DNA from: Camarhynchus parvulus | Taxonomy: Eukaryota > Chordata > Aves > Passeriformes > Thraupidae | NCBI RefSeq assembly: GCF_901933205.1 | Contig: NC_044573.1 | Location: forward strand, 112,403,702-112,467,701 | Length of the DNA stretch: 64,000 bases | Direction of reading: 5' to 3' | In this document: positions 53,790-64,000 of the stretch, one piece after another | How positions within the stretch are numbered: the stretch's first letter is position 1 | How the letters are laid out: every line of letters begins with the position of its first letter | Program-made: the position numbers and the translations under genes | The notes under the pieces: model-generated | The model's input: the letters and a program-made list of their open reading frames with translations, nothing else | The model's database searches: none | What the model was told of the DNA's origin: nothing

Positions 53790-54440
53790 CTGGAAGGCTG
53801 GAAAAGGCCCTGGGGGTGCTGTGCCAGTGGCTGGACATGAGCCCAGGGGTGCCCAGGTGTGCCAGAGCCTACTGGCCCCTGGGCTGTGCCAGCTCTGGGG
53901 TGGCAGCAGGGCCAGGGCAGTGCCCGTCCCCTGTGCTGGCACTGCTGGGGCACCTCCAGTGCTGGGGGCAGCTCTGGGCCCCTCCTGCCAGGACAGACCT
54001 GCAGGGGCTGGAGCGTGTCCAGGGAAGGGAACAGAGCTGGGGAGGGAATGGAGCCCCAGGAGGGGCTGAGGGAGCTGGGAAGGGGCTCAGCCTGGAGCAA
54101 AGGAGGCTCAGGGGGGACCTTGTGGCTCTGCACAAGTCCCTTGCCAGGAGGGGACAGCCAGGGGGGTCGGGCTCTGCTCCCAGGGAACAGGGACAGGCGC
54201 AGGGGAAATGGCCTCAGGCTGGGCCAGGGCAGGCTCAGGGTGGACACCAGGAGGAATTTCTGCATGGAAAGGGTGCTCAGACCTTGGCAGGGGCTGCCCA
54301 GGGAGGTTTGCAGTGCCCATCCCTGCAGGTGTCACCTGGATGTGGCACTGAGTGCCCTGGGCTGGGGACAAGGTGGGCACTGGGCACAGGCTGGGCTGGA
54401 TGGGCTGGAGGGATTTTCCAGCCTCAGGGATTCTGTGAAA
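53790..54440 (+). repeat. CR1 3'-end fragment, upstream of RAB10
   Basis: Long copy close to those at 7255 and 44550, ending GATTTTCCAGCCTCAGGGAT then TCTGTG. Confidence 0.85.
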
Positions 54441-54934
54441 AGGTTCCCTGCAGGCTGTGTCCCCCCCAGGCCCAGCTCTGACACAGGGCTGGGTGTATTT
54501 GGTGTTCTGGTTTCCCACCCTGCTGGGTGTGCAGGCTGCTGTCCCCGCTGGCACTGGGGCCCTGGCCTCTGTCCCTGTCCCCTGAGCCCCGGCTGTGCTG
54601 CAGTGCTGACACAGCACACACAGGAGCCACAGCACACACACACACACGGTTATTTTTAGCTCTTTGCTCGAGCAGCACACAAACACTTCCTCTGTGACTG
54701 AGCAGAGAGAAGGGGAGAGCTCCAGTGCCCATGGAGAGCTCCATGGCACAGGCACTGCCACTGAGCCCAGCTGGAATCATGCTCCAGGGGCTGCAGGCGC
54801 TCCTGGGAGGTTTGTCAGCTCTGCAGGTTCACACTCCTGTTTGCAAGAACCTTCTGTCCCAGGCAGCTGGCTCATGGACTTTAATGCTCCAAGGAAGGAT
54901 ATCTCTGGGGTCCTGGAGAGGAGGTGGTGCCACA
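54441..54934. other. Unique intergenic stretch
   Basis: Contains a short CA tract at 54615-54648. No gene signal. Confidence 0.4.
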
Positions 54935-54937
54935 CAG

Positions 54938-55140
54938 AATCTCAGAATTCCTGAGGTCGGAAAAGCCCTCCAAGATCAAGTCCAAGCTGTGCCCAATCCC
55001 CACCTTGTCCCCAGCCCAGAGCACTGAGTGCCACATCCAGGCCTTCCCTGGACGCCTGCAGGGATGGGCACTCCAAACCTCCCTGGGCAGCCCCTGCCAA
55101 TGCCTGAGCACCCTTTCCATGCAGAAATTCCTCCTGAGAA
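54938..55140 (-). repeat. Short CR1 3'-end fragment
   Basis: CACAGAATCTCAGAATTCCT marks the tail; runs to TGCAGAAATTCCTCCTGAGA. Confidence 0.8.
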
Positions 55141-56152
55141 TCTCACATGTCCCTCTGCAAGCAAGACAAAATGTTCTCTGTCTGCTGTGTAAGGCTGGCC
55201 CTTGTGTCAAATTGTTAAATGTTATCCCATGAGGGAAGCCATCCCTCAGGAGATGCCTGGCCAAGGACAAAGACACCTTTGGTCTTGGTGGCTCAGTCAG
55301 GAGACCATTGCTGCAGGACTGGGGGATTTGGAGATGTCCAGGCAGAGGTGGAACAGTTCCCACAGCTCTCCCCCACATCCTTCCCAGGATCTTCTGTCCT
55401 CATCCCCAGAGGACACTGATCTGTGACGAGGAGAAACTACCAAATTAGGGCTAATGAGGTGTAAAGGGAGAGCCAGCAGGGCCTGGCAGCCCCTTCCTGG
55501 GCTTTGCAGGGACAGCTGAGCAGCAAGAATTGCAACAGCACTGCTGGAGAGCTGTGAATCAGCAGCCAGTTGTGCAACAGGAGCAGAGCAGTGGCACTCT
55601 GGGCCTGCTGGTTACTCACTCCCAGCCTCACAGAGCAGGGCCCAGCCCGTGGTGCTGTGGGGATGGAAGGGCCTTTGTCATCCCAGAGCCGCTGGGAACA
55701 AGCTGCTCTGTGTTCTCCAGCTCCTCCCCCAGCCAAGGCGGGGCTGGGGGCTCTGCTGCTGGGCATGGGCACAGGACAGGCCATCTGAGGAGGTTCTGGG
55801 ACCACCATTCCATGAAGGATGAGCTCCCACAGACCCTCCCAGCCCCTGGACACCTCTAGCTCCCCCCACTCCAGGAGTGTCTGGAACCCAAACTTGTGCA
55901 AGGACAAGATCCCCGATGGAGCTGTTAAACAGCCCCAGATGCTCAGGGCTGAGTCTGGGGAGGAACAGAAAAGGCTGAATGTGTTCCACCTGCTGCCCTA
56001 CAACGTTGTCCTCTTAGCAGGGGTGTCCACAGCGTGTCCTGTGCTCCAAGCACCCCGGACACCAGAGCAGAAGCTCTGAACTCCAGACACCTCTCTGGCT
56101 CTTTGTTTTTTTTGTTGATGTCATCATCAAGGCAGGAGAACTCAAATAAATA
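55141..56152. other. Unique intergenic stretch, about 1 kb
   Basis: No recognised gene, RNA or repeat. Confidence 0.4.
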
Positions 56153-56518
56153 CACAGAATCACAGAATCCTTCAGGTTGGAAAAGACCTCCAGGATCATT
56201 GAGTCCAAGCTGTGCCCAATCCCCACCCTGTCACCAGCCCAGAGCTCTCAGTGCCACATCCAGGCCTTCCCTGGACACCTCCACCTCCCTGGGCAGCCCC
56301 TGCCAAGGCCTGAGCACCCTTTCCATGCAGAAATTCCTCCTGGTGTCCAACCTGAGCCTGCCCTGGCCCAGCCTGAGGCCATTTCCCCTTGGCCTGTCCG
56401 TGTTCCCTGGGAGCAGAGCCCGACCCCCCCTGGCTGTCCCCTCCTGGCAGGGACTTGTGCAGAGCCACAAGGTCCCCCCTGAGCCTCCTTTGCTCCAGGC
56501 TGAGCCCCCTCAGCTCTG
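56153..56518 (-). repeat. CR1 3'-end fragment
   Basis: CACAGAATCACAGAATCCTT tail, then GGTTGGAAAAGACCTCCAGG, through to TTTGCTCCAGGCTGAGCCCC. Confidence 0.85.
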
Positions 56519-57409
56519 ATGAATTTTTTGAGATGCCTCATGAAAGCCCAGTGTAAGAAATAACCTTTGTCAGAATGTTGAATTCCTCAGCAGAGGAAAT
56601 GACAGCGCAGCAAGAAGGCTCCCCCACACAGATTTTCTCTTTTGCAAATATGGTGCTGGGTCTCACCATGCCTCCAGCCACCCTCCTGCCTCCAGCTGAC
56701 CCACACAGCCGCACTGAGCGGCTCCTGCCAAGGCTGTTTGGGCAGTGGCAGGACAGGTTGGTGTTTGGAGCAGCTCCTGGCACTGCTGCCAGCAGGGTCA
56801 GACTCTCAGCACCTTGGATTTCACCTCCTTCCCTCACCTCTCTCCCAGGCAGGTGGACGGGAGGGCAACAAGAAAGGCAGCGCCATGTTCTGAAACAGGG
56901 CCTATCCCTGGTTTCTGTTCCTGCCAGCCCATTGGGAGGAGAAGGACTCAGTCAGCACTTCCAGGTGACAGGGAGGACACAGAGGGCACACGGAGCCCGG
57001 TGCCTTTGGCAGCAGCTCTGTGGGCCAGGCACGTCTCTGATTTCTGCACAGTCACCTCAGCTTGGCCAGCTTGGGGCACTGAGCTGGGCTCTGCCAGCGC
57101 TCCTGGATCATCCAGGAGCTCCCTGCCCAGGGCACCTGCAGGGGTTCCTTCCCAGCTGTAATGTCTGAGGACATCCATCTTCCCATGCCTCTGCCCCTCC
57201 AGGACAGCATTCCCCCTCCAGAGCTTCAGCCCTGGTGTCTGCAGCCAGAAATGCCTGCCCTGGGCCGTGGCAGCACTTGCTTGTGCTGGGCTGGTTCCCC
57301 AGTGGAGGAAGAAACCCAGCATTGTTGTCAGTGCTTTGCAGAGCCAGTCACAGCCTTGTTTCCTGCAGCTGGAAATGAAGCAGGGATGGAACAAGGGACT
57401 GAGGAGTGG
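56519..57409. other. Unique intergenic stretch
   Basis: No coding or RNA feature recognised. Confidence 0.4.
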
Positions 57410-57720
57410 GGATGGATGGATGGATGGATGGATGGATGGATGGATGGATGGATGGATGGATGGATGGATGGATGGATGGATGGATGGATGGATGGATGGA
57501 TGGATGGATGGATGGATGGATGGATGGATGGATGGATGGATGGATGGATGGATGGATGGATGGATGGATGGATGGGATGGATGGATGGATGGATGGATGG
57601 ATGGATGGATGGATGGATGGATGGATGGATGGATGGATGGATGGATGGATGGATGGATGGATGATGGATGGATGGATGGATGGATGGATGGATGGATGGA
57701 TGGATGGATGGATGGATGGA
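57410..57720. repeat. (GGAT)n tetranucleotide tract, about 310 bp
   Basis: About 77 units, nearly perfect, with one extra G near 57576 and one missing G near 57662, which shift the frame. Open frames of (MDGW)n and (IHPS)n are translations of this tract. Confidence 0.98.
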
Positions 57721-57794
57721 TCCCCACTGCTGCTGAATGGAGCTTTGACCTCCAGCAAGGGCAGCTGTGCTCCCCTCAGTACCCAGAGATGTAC

Positions 57795-57925
57795 CTGGAG
57801 TCACAGGATCACGGAATCGTTGGTGTTGGAAAAGCCCTTGAGACCATCAAACCCAACAGTCCCTACCACTAACCCCTGTCCCCATGTGCCACATCCAGAT
57901 GTACCCAGCACAGAGGCAGTGCCAC
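57795..57925 (-). repeat. Short CR1 3'-end fragment
   Basis: GTCACAGGATCACGGAATCG tail and GTGTTGGAAAAGCCCTTGAG; ends at CATGTGCCACATCCAGATGT. Confidence 0.75.
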
Positions 57926-60795
57926 TTTGAGTTCCTCATCCCTTCTGGAGCAGCTCGAGGTACAGAGTGAAAAGCTCCCTGGCAGCTCATTACTGACAAA
58001 TCGATAGTTACCTACAAAGGAAGATGAAGTGTTAGTCCCTGGATCCGTGGAGAACAGGGCCTGCCCCACACACTGGGATTTACTGTGCTTGCTGGAAGGT
58101 TTGGAGGGACCTCAGGAGCGTGGGAATGCCCTGGTGCATCAGCTGAGTGCTGCACAGCCAGAGCTCTGCCTTTTTCAATTACATCTTGCCAGCAGATTAT
58201 TAAATCCTTTAATCTCGGTGCAGCAAAGCTGAGCTGCTGCCTTACAGGCATTGCTCACTCCACATCTGTTGGAAACCACGTCCAAGATAAAAGCCTGGAG
58301 CCTCCCACGCAACTGCCAGCCGTCCCTTTTCCCTCTCTCAGCTCCTGTGTGAGATGATGGCAGAGGTGGGAAGAGGGCACAGCCCGGAGCTGTGGCACCT
58401 TGGCAAGCAGACACGGAGTTCCCCAGGCCACACAGGAGTGGGACGCAGCTCAGGAGCCACAAACCAGGGGCACCAGGGCCTGAAGCCAGCAGGGCTGCAG
58501 CTCCTTCCAGCCCCCAGAGTGACATGGGACAAGATGCTTCTAAGCCACCCAGCCTGCATCCCAGTGGGATTTATGCACTGGGGCCACATCTTCTCCTGGG
58601 GGCAGCCTGAGGGCCTGCAGGAGAGGCAGCACTTTGCATTCTTGTGTCCCCATTGGTGAGGAGACACAGCTCATCCCCCCTGAGGCTGTTTACACATCCG
58701 GGGCTCATGTGGAATGTCTGCATGGGGGGATGTTGGAGCTCTGTGCTCCGAGCTGGCTCCTGTCCCACTGCTGCTGTCTAATTATAGAGGAGTCAGCTGC
58801 TGGCAAACTGATCCATCCTAAATCCAGGCTTAGTGTGAGCTGTGCTGCCCCTCCAGCTCCCCCACTTTGGATATGGGGTGAATTTTGCACTGGAGTGATT
58901 CCCTTCCTGCCTTCCCATGTGGCTGTGGGAGCTCCCCTGTCCCAGCCCTCCTGTGCTGTGCCTGGGCAGCCCCTGCTCAGTTCACAGCCTGAAAAACCAA
59001 AAAACCTCTGATCTCAGCCCAAAAGGGTGGCTGGAGCCTGAGGCCCTGCTGCTTCCCAAGCTCCCCCAGCAGCAATCTGGCACATGGGGATGGGGATGGC
59101 AGGAGGAAAGCCAGGAGCATGAGGAGGGTGAGGAGTGCCACAAACAGCTGAGCTGAACCGCAGAACTGCCACAGAGGAGGGAGGTGGGAAATAAACCCAC
59201 TGGATCTCTGGGAATGCTGGCAAGCTGGCTTGGAGGGAAAGCAGCCAAATGCCTGCTGGACCCTCAGCATCCCTTCCCCCCTGTAAAAGCCAAGAGGGTG
59301 AGAGGATAAAGGGTCATTGGTGTGGGAAAACAAGAGGATCCACCCTCTGAGCTGGGAACATCACACTGGACATGTCCTTTCCCCACCAGGCTTTTCTCCA
59401 GGGCTGCTCCAGCCAACACCACTACCAGCTGGCCAAACACCAAGAAAAATCCTGAGGAATGTCAGCACAACACTGCCAACACAGAGACTGATTTCCCTGT
59501 TCCCAACTTGTGTGAACTTCCATCTGTCCCCACAGCAGCATCCACAGAGGGAAGAGGTCCTCCCTGGGCACAGAGGTGCCTCCTGTGACCCTGCCAACAG
59601 AGGCAGCACTCTGACCAGAGGATGTTCATGAGCTCCAGCACAAGTTCCTGGTGACAGCAAAGGTGAGAAGGTTTTGGCAGCCACGGAGTGCTCCTGTTAC
59701 AACCTTGGTTTAGACAAAGTGAAAGTGCTCCAGGGCAGTGAGCTGGGAATGGCAGCAGGAGCTGGGAATGAGGGACTGCACCTGGCCCTGAGTGGAGCTG
59801 CAGTGAGAGCAGATCTGAGACACCTCAGAGCAGGGTTTGGGAGGGGGGAGCTGGTCCCCAGTCCCACAGTCCCGTACCATGTGCAGCCCAAGGGGAACAG
59901 GGCTGTCAGTGCCTCAGGAGGAGCTGCTGCACCGGGGCATGTGGGGCAGGTCCTGGTGTGTCCCTGGCAGCCTTTCCCCTTTATCAGTGTCCCCTTTATT
60001 AGCCTGGAATGCCACAGTGCTGAAGGAGATGGGAGAGGGTCCCCTGGGTGGGAGAGCATCACCCCAGCACTGGGCATCCCTTCCCTCCCACATCTGCCTG
60101 GCTCTGGCAGCCAGGGAATGCCAAGAGCCTGGGGCAGACCATGGGAAGGAGGTCCCAAGGTCTCATGCCACCCTCATTGCCAGCCAAGGGTGTTGAGTGT
60201 CCCAGTGACTATAGGGTACATGGGGTGGCAGCCCTCCCAGATCCCCCCAGTCACCCACAAGAACTGGGAATTGGGGTGTCCACAGTACCCAGGGATGGCT
60301 GCAGTGTCCCAAAGGTGACTGTGCTGTCTGGGGATACCCTTGGTGGCCAGCTCTGGCACTAGTGTCTCAAAAGTGGCCATGGTGTCCCAGTGTTGGCTGT
60401 GGTGGGATTGCTGCAGCGACACAAAGCCAAGCAGATTTCCAGGGGCTGGACACTCTCAGGGTTGTCCTGGCAGCAGCCACAATGCCCAAGGCACGGCTGG
60501 GATGCGGGTGGCTGTAGGATGTGGGAACTCCTGGTGGGGAGAAACAGGAAAACCAAGGTCACAGGAACTGGGATCCTGCAGCCCTGCTGAAGCACGTTGG
60601 GACAGAGGCAGGCCCCAAATGTCACCCCACCCTATGTGGCACCCAGACTGTGTCCCCTGCCCCGGCCAGCTCAGTGTCACCCCGGCTCAGGATCTAGCAA
60701 CCCACCCCTGCAGGTGCTCGGTTCCCAGGTGCCATCCCATGCCAACAGCTTCACTGGGATGTCAGCAGCTGTGCCACCAAGACCCTCCACAGATA
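57926..60795. other. Unique intergenic stretch, about 2.9 kb
   Basis: No recognised gene. Scattered open frames under 220 codons show no domain. KIF3C lies head-to-head with RAB10 in mammals; I find none of its coding sequence here. Confidence 0.4.
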
Positions 60796-60796
60796 C

Positions 60797-61610
60797 CATG
60801 TCCCCATACACACCATATCACCCCATACGCACCACATCACCCCATAGACACCACGTCCCCATACACACCATGTCCCCATACACACCACATCACCCCATAG
60901 ACACCACGTCCCCATAGACACCACGTCCCCATACACACCACATCTCCCCATACACACCATGTCACCCCATAGACACCATATCACCCCATACACACGATAT
61001 CACCCCATATATGTAATATCACCCCATACACACCATGTCCCCATACACACCATATCCCCATACACACCATGTCACCCCATACACACCACATCACCCCATA
61101 CACACCACGTCCCCATACACACCATATCACCCCAAACACACAATATCACCCCATACACACCATATCACCCCATAGACACCACATCACCCCATACACACCA
61201 TATCACCCCAAACACACAATATCACTCCATAGGCACCATATCACCCCATACACACGATATCAACCCATACACACCATATCACCCCATACACACCATGTCC
61301 CCATACACACCATGTCCCCATACACACCACATCACCCCAGACACACCATGTCACCCCATACACACCATATCACCCCATACACACCATGTCCCTATATACA
61401 CCATGTCCCCATACAAACCATGTCCCCATACACACCATATCACCTCATAGACACCATATCACTCCGTACACACCATATCACCCCATACACACCATGTCCC
61501 CAAACACACCATGTCACCCCAAACACACCATGTCACCCCATACACACCATATCACCCCACACACACCATATCACCCCACAGACACCCTACACTCACCATA
61601 TCCCTCCCAT
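60797..61610. repeat. Minisatellite, 17-19 bp unit (CCCCATACACACCATATCA)
   Basis: About 43 copies of CACCATATCACCCCATACA or CACCATGTCCCCATACA. The two unit lengths alternate in runs. The plus strand lacks G almost completely. Confidence 0.97.
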
Positions 61611-62394
61611 AAACAGAGGGGGCTTAGGGGACTTCTGTGGGGTGGTTGCCCCACAGAGTCCCTGCCCAGGCATCCCAGGGCTGGCCCAGGATGGCCACAA
61701 TGAGGGTTCACTGTCCCCTCAGCCCCACAGCCCCAAGAACAGTTCCAAGGGTCAGCCCCAAGGCCAGAGGCCACCACTAGCACACTCTGGTCCTCTGCTG
61801 ACACCTGTGGGCAAGGACTGTCCTCATGTGTCACCCTGCCCTACCTGGCACCCTGCCCCACCTGGCACTGTGTCCCTGTGTGTCATTCTGCCCATACATG
61901 TCACCTCACCCTCCCTATGTCACTGTGTCCCTACAGGTTACCCCACCTGACATGTCACGCTGTCCTTACCCATCACATTGTCCCCACATGTCCCCTCTGT
62001 CTCTTTGCCGTGTCTCATGCCCTGCCTGTGCATCCTCCTGTTCCTGTGTGCCACCCAGCTGCCTGTCCCCACAGCCTGGTCCTGCAGGGGTTTGGGGACA
62101 GCCAGGGTCTGCCAGGGGAGCGGGGCTATGGTGCCCCTGAACTCATCCCTGGGGACACAGGGACAGTGCCACAGGCAGAGCCATGCAGCGCCTGGTGCCT
62201 GCCCATGGCACAGGGCCTTGGTGGGGAGCCAGGATGTGGGGCCACAGTGGGGACAGCACCACCAGGTCTGTGCTGTGCCATGGGGACTGTCCCCACCCGA
62301 TGGCTGTGCCCCTGACAGGGCCCAGCTGCAGCACCCTGGCGATGGAGCCTTCCCTGGGAAAGGGCAGGCGAGGAAGGTGGCCCCAGCAGTGTCC
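61611..62394. other. Unique intergenic stretch
   Basis: No recognised gene. A degenerate TGTCACCCTGCC-type pattern around 61830-62010 may be an old satellite. Confidence 0.35.
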
Positions 62395-62870
62395 CCTCCA
62401 CAGCCCCCATTGTCCCCCCCATGCCATTCTCTACCTCCTCCACCTTCCCATCACTGCCTTCATCCATAACACCCTCCATCCCCTCCATTGTCCCTCCATC
62501 CCTCAACTCCACCCCCCATTGCCCCCTCCATCCTCCTCTATTGCCCCCTCCATTTATCACCTTCCCCATCACCTCCATCTGTCCATCCCCCTGCATCATC
62601 CCTGTCATCCTCCATCCACCCCCCTCCATCACTGCTGCACCCCCCTCCCACCCTGCCTCCCCTGAAGCTTCCATCCCCCTCTATGCCCCTCCATCCCCCT
62701 CCATCCCCTCCATCCCTCTACATCCCCCTTCACCCTCCCCATCATCTTCTCCATCCTGCACTCACCCCCTGCATTTTTCCTCCATCCCAATTCCATCTCC
62801 CCTCCATCCCTGCTGCCTCTCCCTCCCACTTTCCTCCCTCACACCCTCCTTTGTCCCCCGGTCCCCCTCC
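62395..62870. repeat. Degenerate C/T-rich satellite (CCCTCCATC-like)
   Basis: Polypyrimidine stretch built on CTCCATCCCC and CATCCCTC words with no fixed period. Confidence 0.75.
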
Positions 62871-63205
62871 ATGGCTGGGGCTGTGCCTTTGGGGAGGGGA
62901 CTGTCCCTGCCTGGAAGCTCCTCCTGGAGCAGGAGGACCCAGACAGCGCCAGGCAGGCCTGTGTATGTCAGCAAATACCCTAATTAATTAATTATGGGAT
63001 AATCTCTGGTTCTGGGGAAGGAACGGGTGGCTGCTCAGACTTGATTAACCACAAGAATGTTTAATCTCTCCCTGCAGCCTCATAAGGCACCGGGATTATT
63101 CCCACTGGGATGCACCAGCCACGCCTGGCTGCAAGGGGACACAGAGCCTGGGACAGCCCAGGGACCCCCAGACTCCACAGGGTGACCCTGCCCCAGCCCC
63201 ACGGG

Positions 63206-63395
63206 GATGGGATGGGATGGGATGGGATGGGATGGGATGGGATGGGATGGGATGGGATGGGATGGGACGGGACGGGACGGGACGGGACGGGACGGGACAG
63301 GACAGGACAGGACAGGACAGGACAGGACAGGACAGGACAGGACAGGACAGGATAGGATAGGATAGGATAGGATAGGATAGGATAGGATAGGATAG
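63206..63395. repeat. Compound pentanucleotide array of four consecutive unit types
   Basis: Exactly 38 perfect units in order: GATGG x12, GACGG x6, GACAG x11, GATAG x9. Each block differs from the next by one transition. Confidence 0.98.
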
Positions 63396-63499
63396 GGGGT
63401 TATCCCTGTGCTGGCTGCCAGGTCTGAGGAATGAGCTCTGTCCCTGTCAGAGTGCTGAGATTGGGCATCCCCTGCTTCTCCTGCCTCTGTCCTGCCTCC

Positions 63500-64000
63500 C
63501 AATCCCACATCCCTGATCCCCCATCATGGACTCTGCACCCTGCTTCCCACATCCCAGTCCTGCATCCTGAATCCCACATCCTGCATTCCACAAAAACACT
63601 CTCCATCACAGACACAAATCCTGCATCCTGCATTCTGCAACCCACATCCTGTATCCCACATCCCAGACCTGCATCCTTCATCCTCAATCCTTCATCTGGA
63701 GTCCTTCATCCTGCATTCCAATGCAGCATCCCAGCCCAGAATCCCAGTCCTGCATTCCAGTGCAGCATCCCAGTCCTACATTCCAATCCTTTGTCCTACA
63801 TCCCAATCCTGTATCCTCCATCCCGTATCCCAGTCCTGCATCCTGCATGCCATTCCTGCATTTGTGATCCCATATCCCAATCCTGCATTCTGTATCCTGC
63901 ATCCTAATCCTGCATCCCAGCCCTGCCCGGCAGACCCGTGTGCTTCATCCCACATCCCAATCCCACATTCCAGCGCCGCAGCCTTCATCCCACATCCCAA
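63500..64000. repeat. Degenerate minisatellite, about 20-bp unit (CATCCCAGTCCTGCATCC)
   Basis: Repeats of CATCCCAGTCCTGCATCC and CATCCCAATCCTGCATTC with variable spacing continue to the window edge, so the array is cut by the window. Confidence 0.85.

Noticed and set aside
57161..57930. (MDGW)n and (IHPS)n proteins
   Set aside because: Translations of the (GGAT)n tract.
60959..61950. His/Thr/Pro-rich frames of 163-293 codons
   Set aside because: Translations of the CACCATATCACCCCATACA minisatellite.
53000..64000. KIF3C, expected upstream of RAB10 by mammalian synteny
   Set aside because: No kinesin motor or coiled-coil coding sequence recognised in any frame; it probably lies beyond the window.
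60797..64000. CRISPR-like array
   Set aside because: The repeats are contiguous tandem units without unique spacers, in vertebrate DNA.
1..64000. A new multi-gene system
   Set aside because: Only one protein gene is supported; the rest is intron, UTR, CR1, LTR pieces and satellites, so no gene cluster or pathway can be claimed.

Overview
This is vertebrate nuclear DNA, almost certainly from a bird and probably a songbird. I infer this from more than thirty short CR1 LINE fragments that keep the avian CR1 3' end (tails such as GATTCTGGGATTCTGTG), from bird-type ERV LTR pieces, and from a compact gene full of GC-rich minisatellites. None of it looks microbial.

One protein-coding gene is firmly supported: RAB10, complete, on the minus strand. 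Six coding exons (51424-51298, 21605-21545, 12193-12055, 8359-8270, 7172-7071, 4835-4752) have consensus GT/AG splice sites and compatible phases. They sum to 603 nt, or 200 residues plus stop. The CpG-island promoter and 5'UTR lie to the right of 51424, with two full CRE palindromes at 51830 and 51862. The 3'UTR runs left from 4751, probably to about 1830, where an AATAAA lies at 1854-1849. The 3'UTR holds a 45-nt U-rich tract (3965-4008) and a GC-rich repeat block (about 2935-3500).

Layout from left to right: 1-1830 is GC-rich non-coding DNA with a 17-20 bp minisatellite. 1830-4835 is the RAB10 3'UTR and last exon. 4836-21605 holds exons 5 to 2 and their introns. Exon 3 in this part is wedged between a 2.2 kb G-skewed minisatellite and a 1.4 kb AT-rich array. 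21606-51297 is the 29.7 kb intron 1, made of CR1 debris, LTR pieces and several local tandem duplications. 51298-52800 is exon 1, the promoter and a second CpG-rich block. 52800-64000 is upstream intergenic DNA with CR1 copies, a (TGGA)n tract and a dense run of satellites from 60.8 kb to the end of the window.

No tRNA, rRNA, CRISPR, operon or second protein gene could be supported. Most long open frames are translations of tandem repeats or of CR1 3' ends. The noteworthy signals are structural: repeat arrays that abut RAB10 splice sites, a CRE cluster split by an inverted CR1 pair, and recent tandem duplications whose order of events can be read from the sequence.
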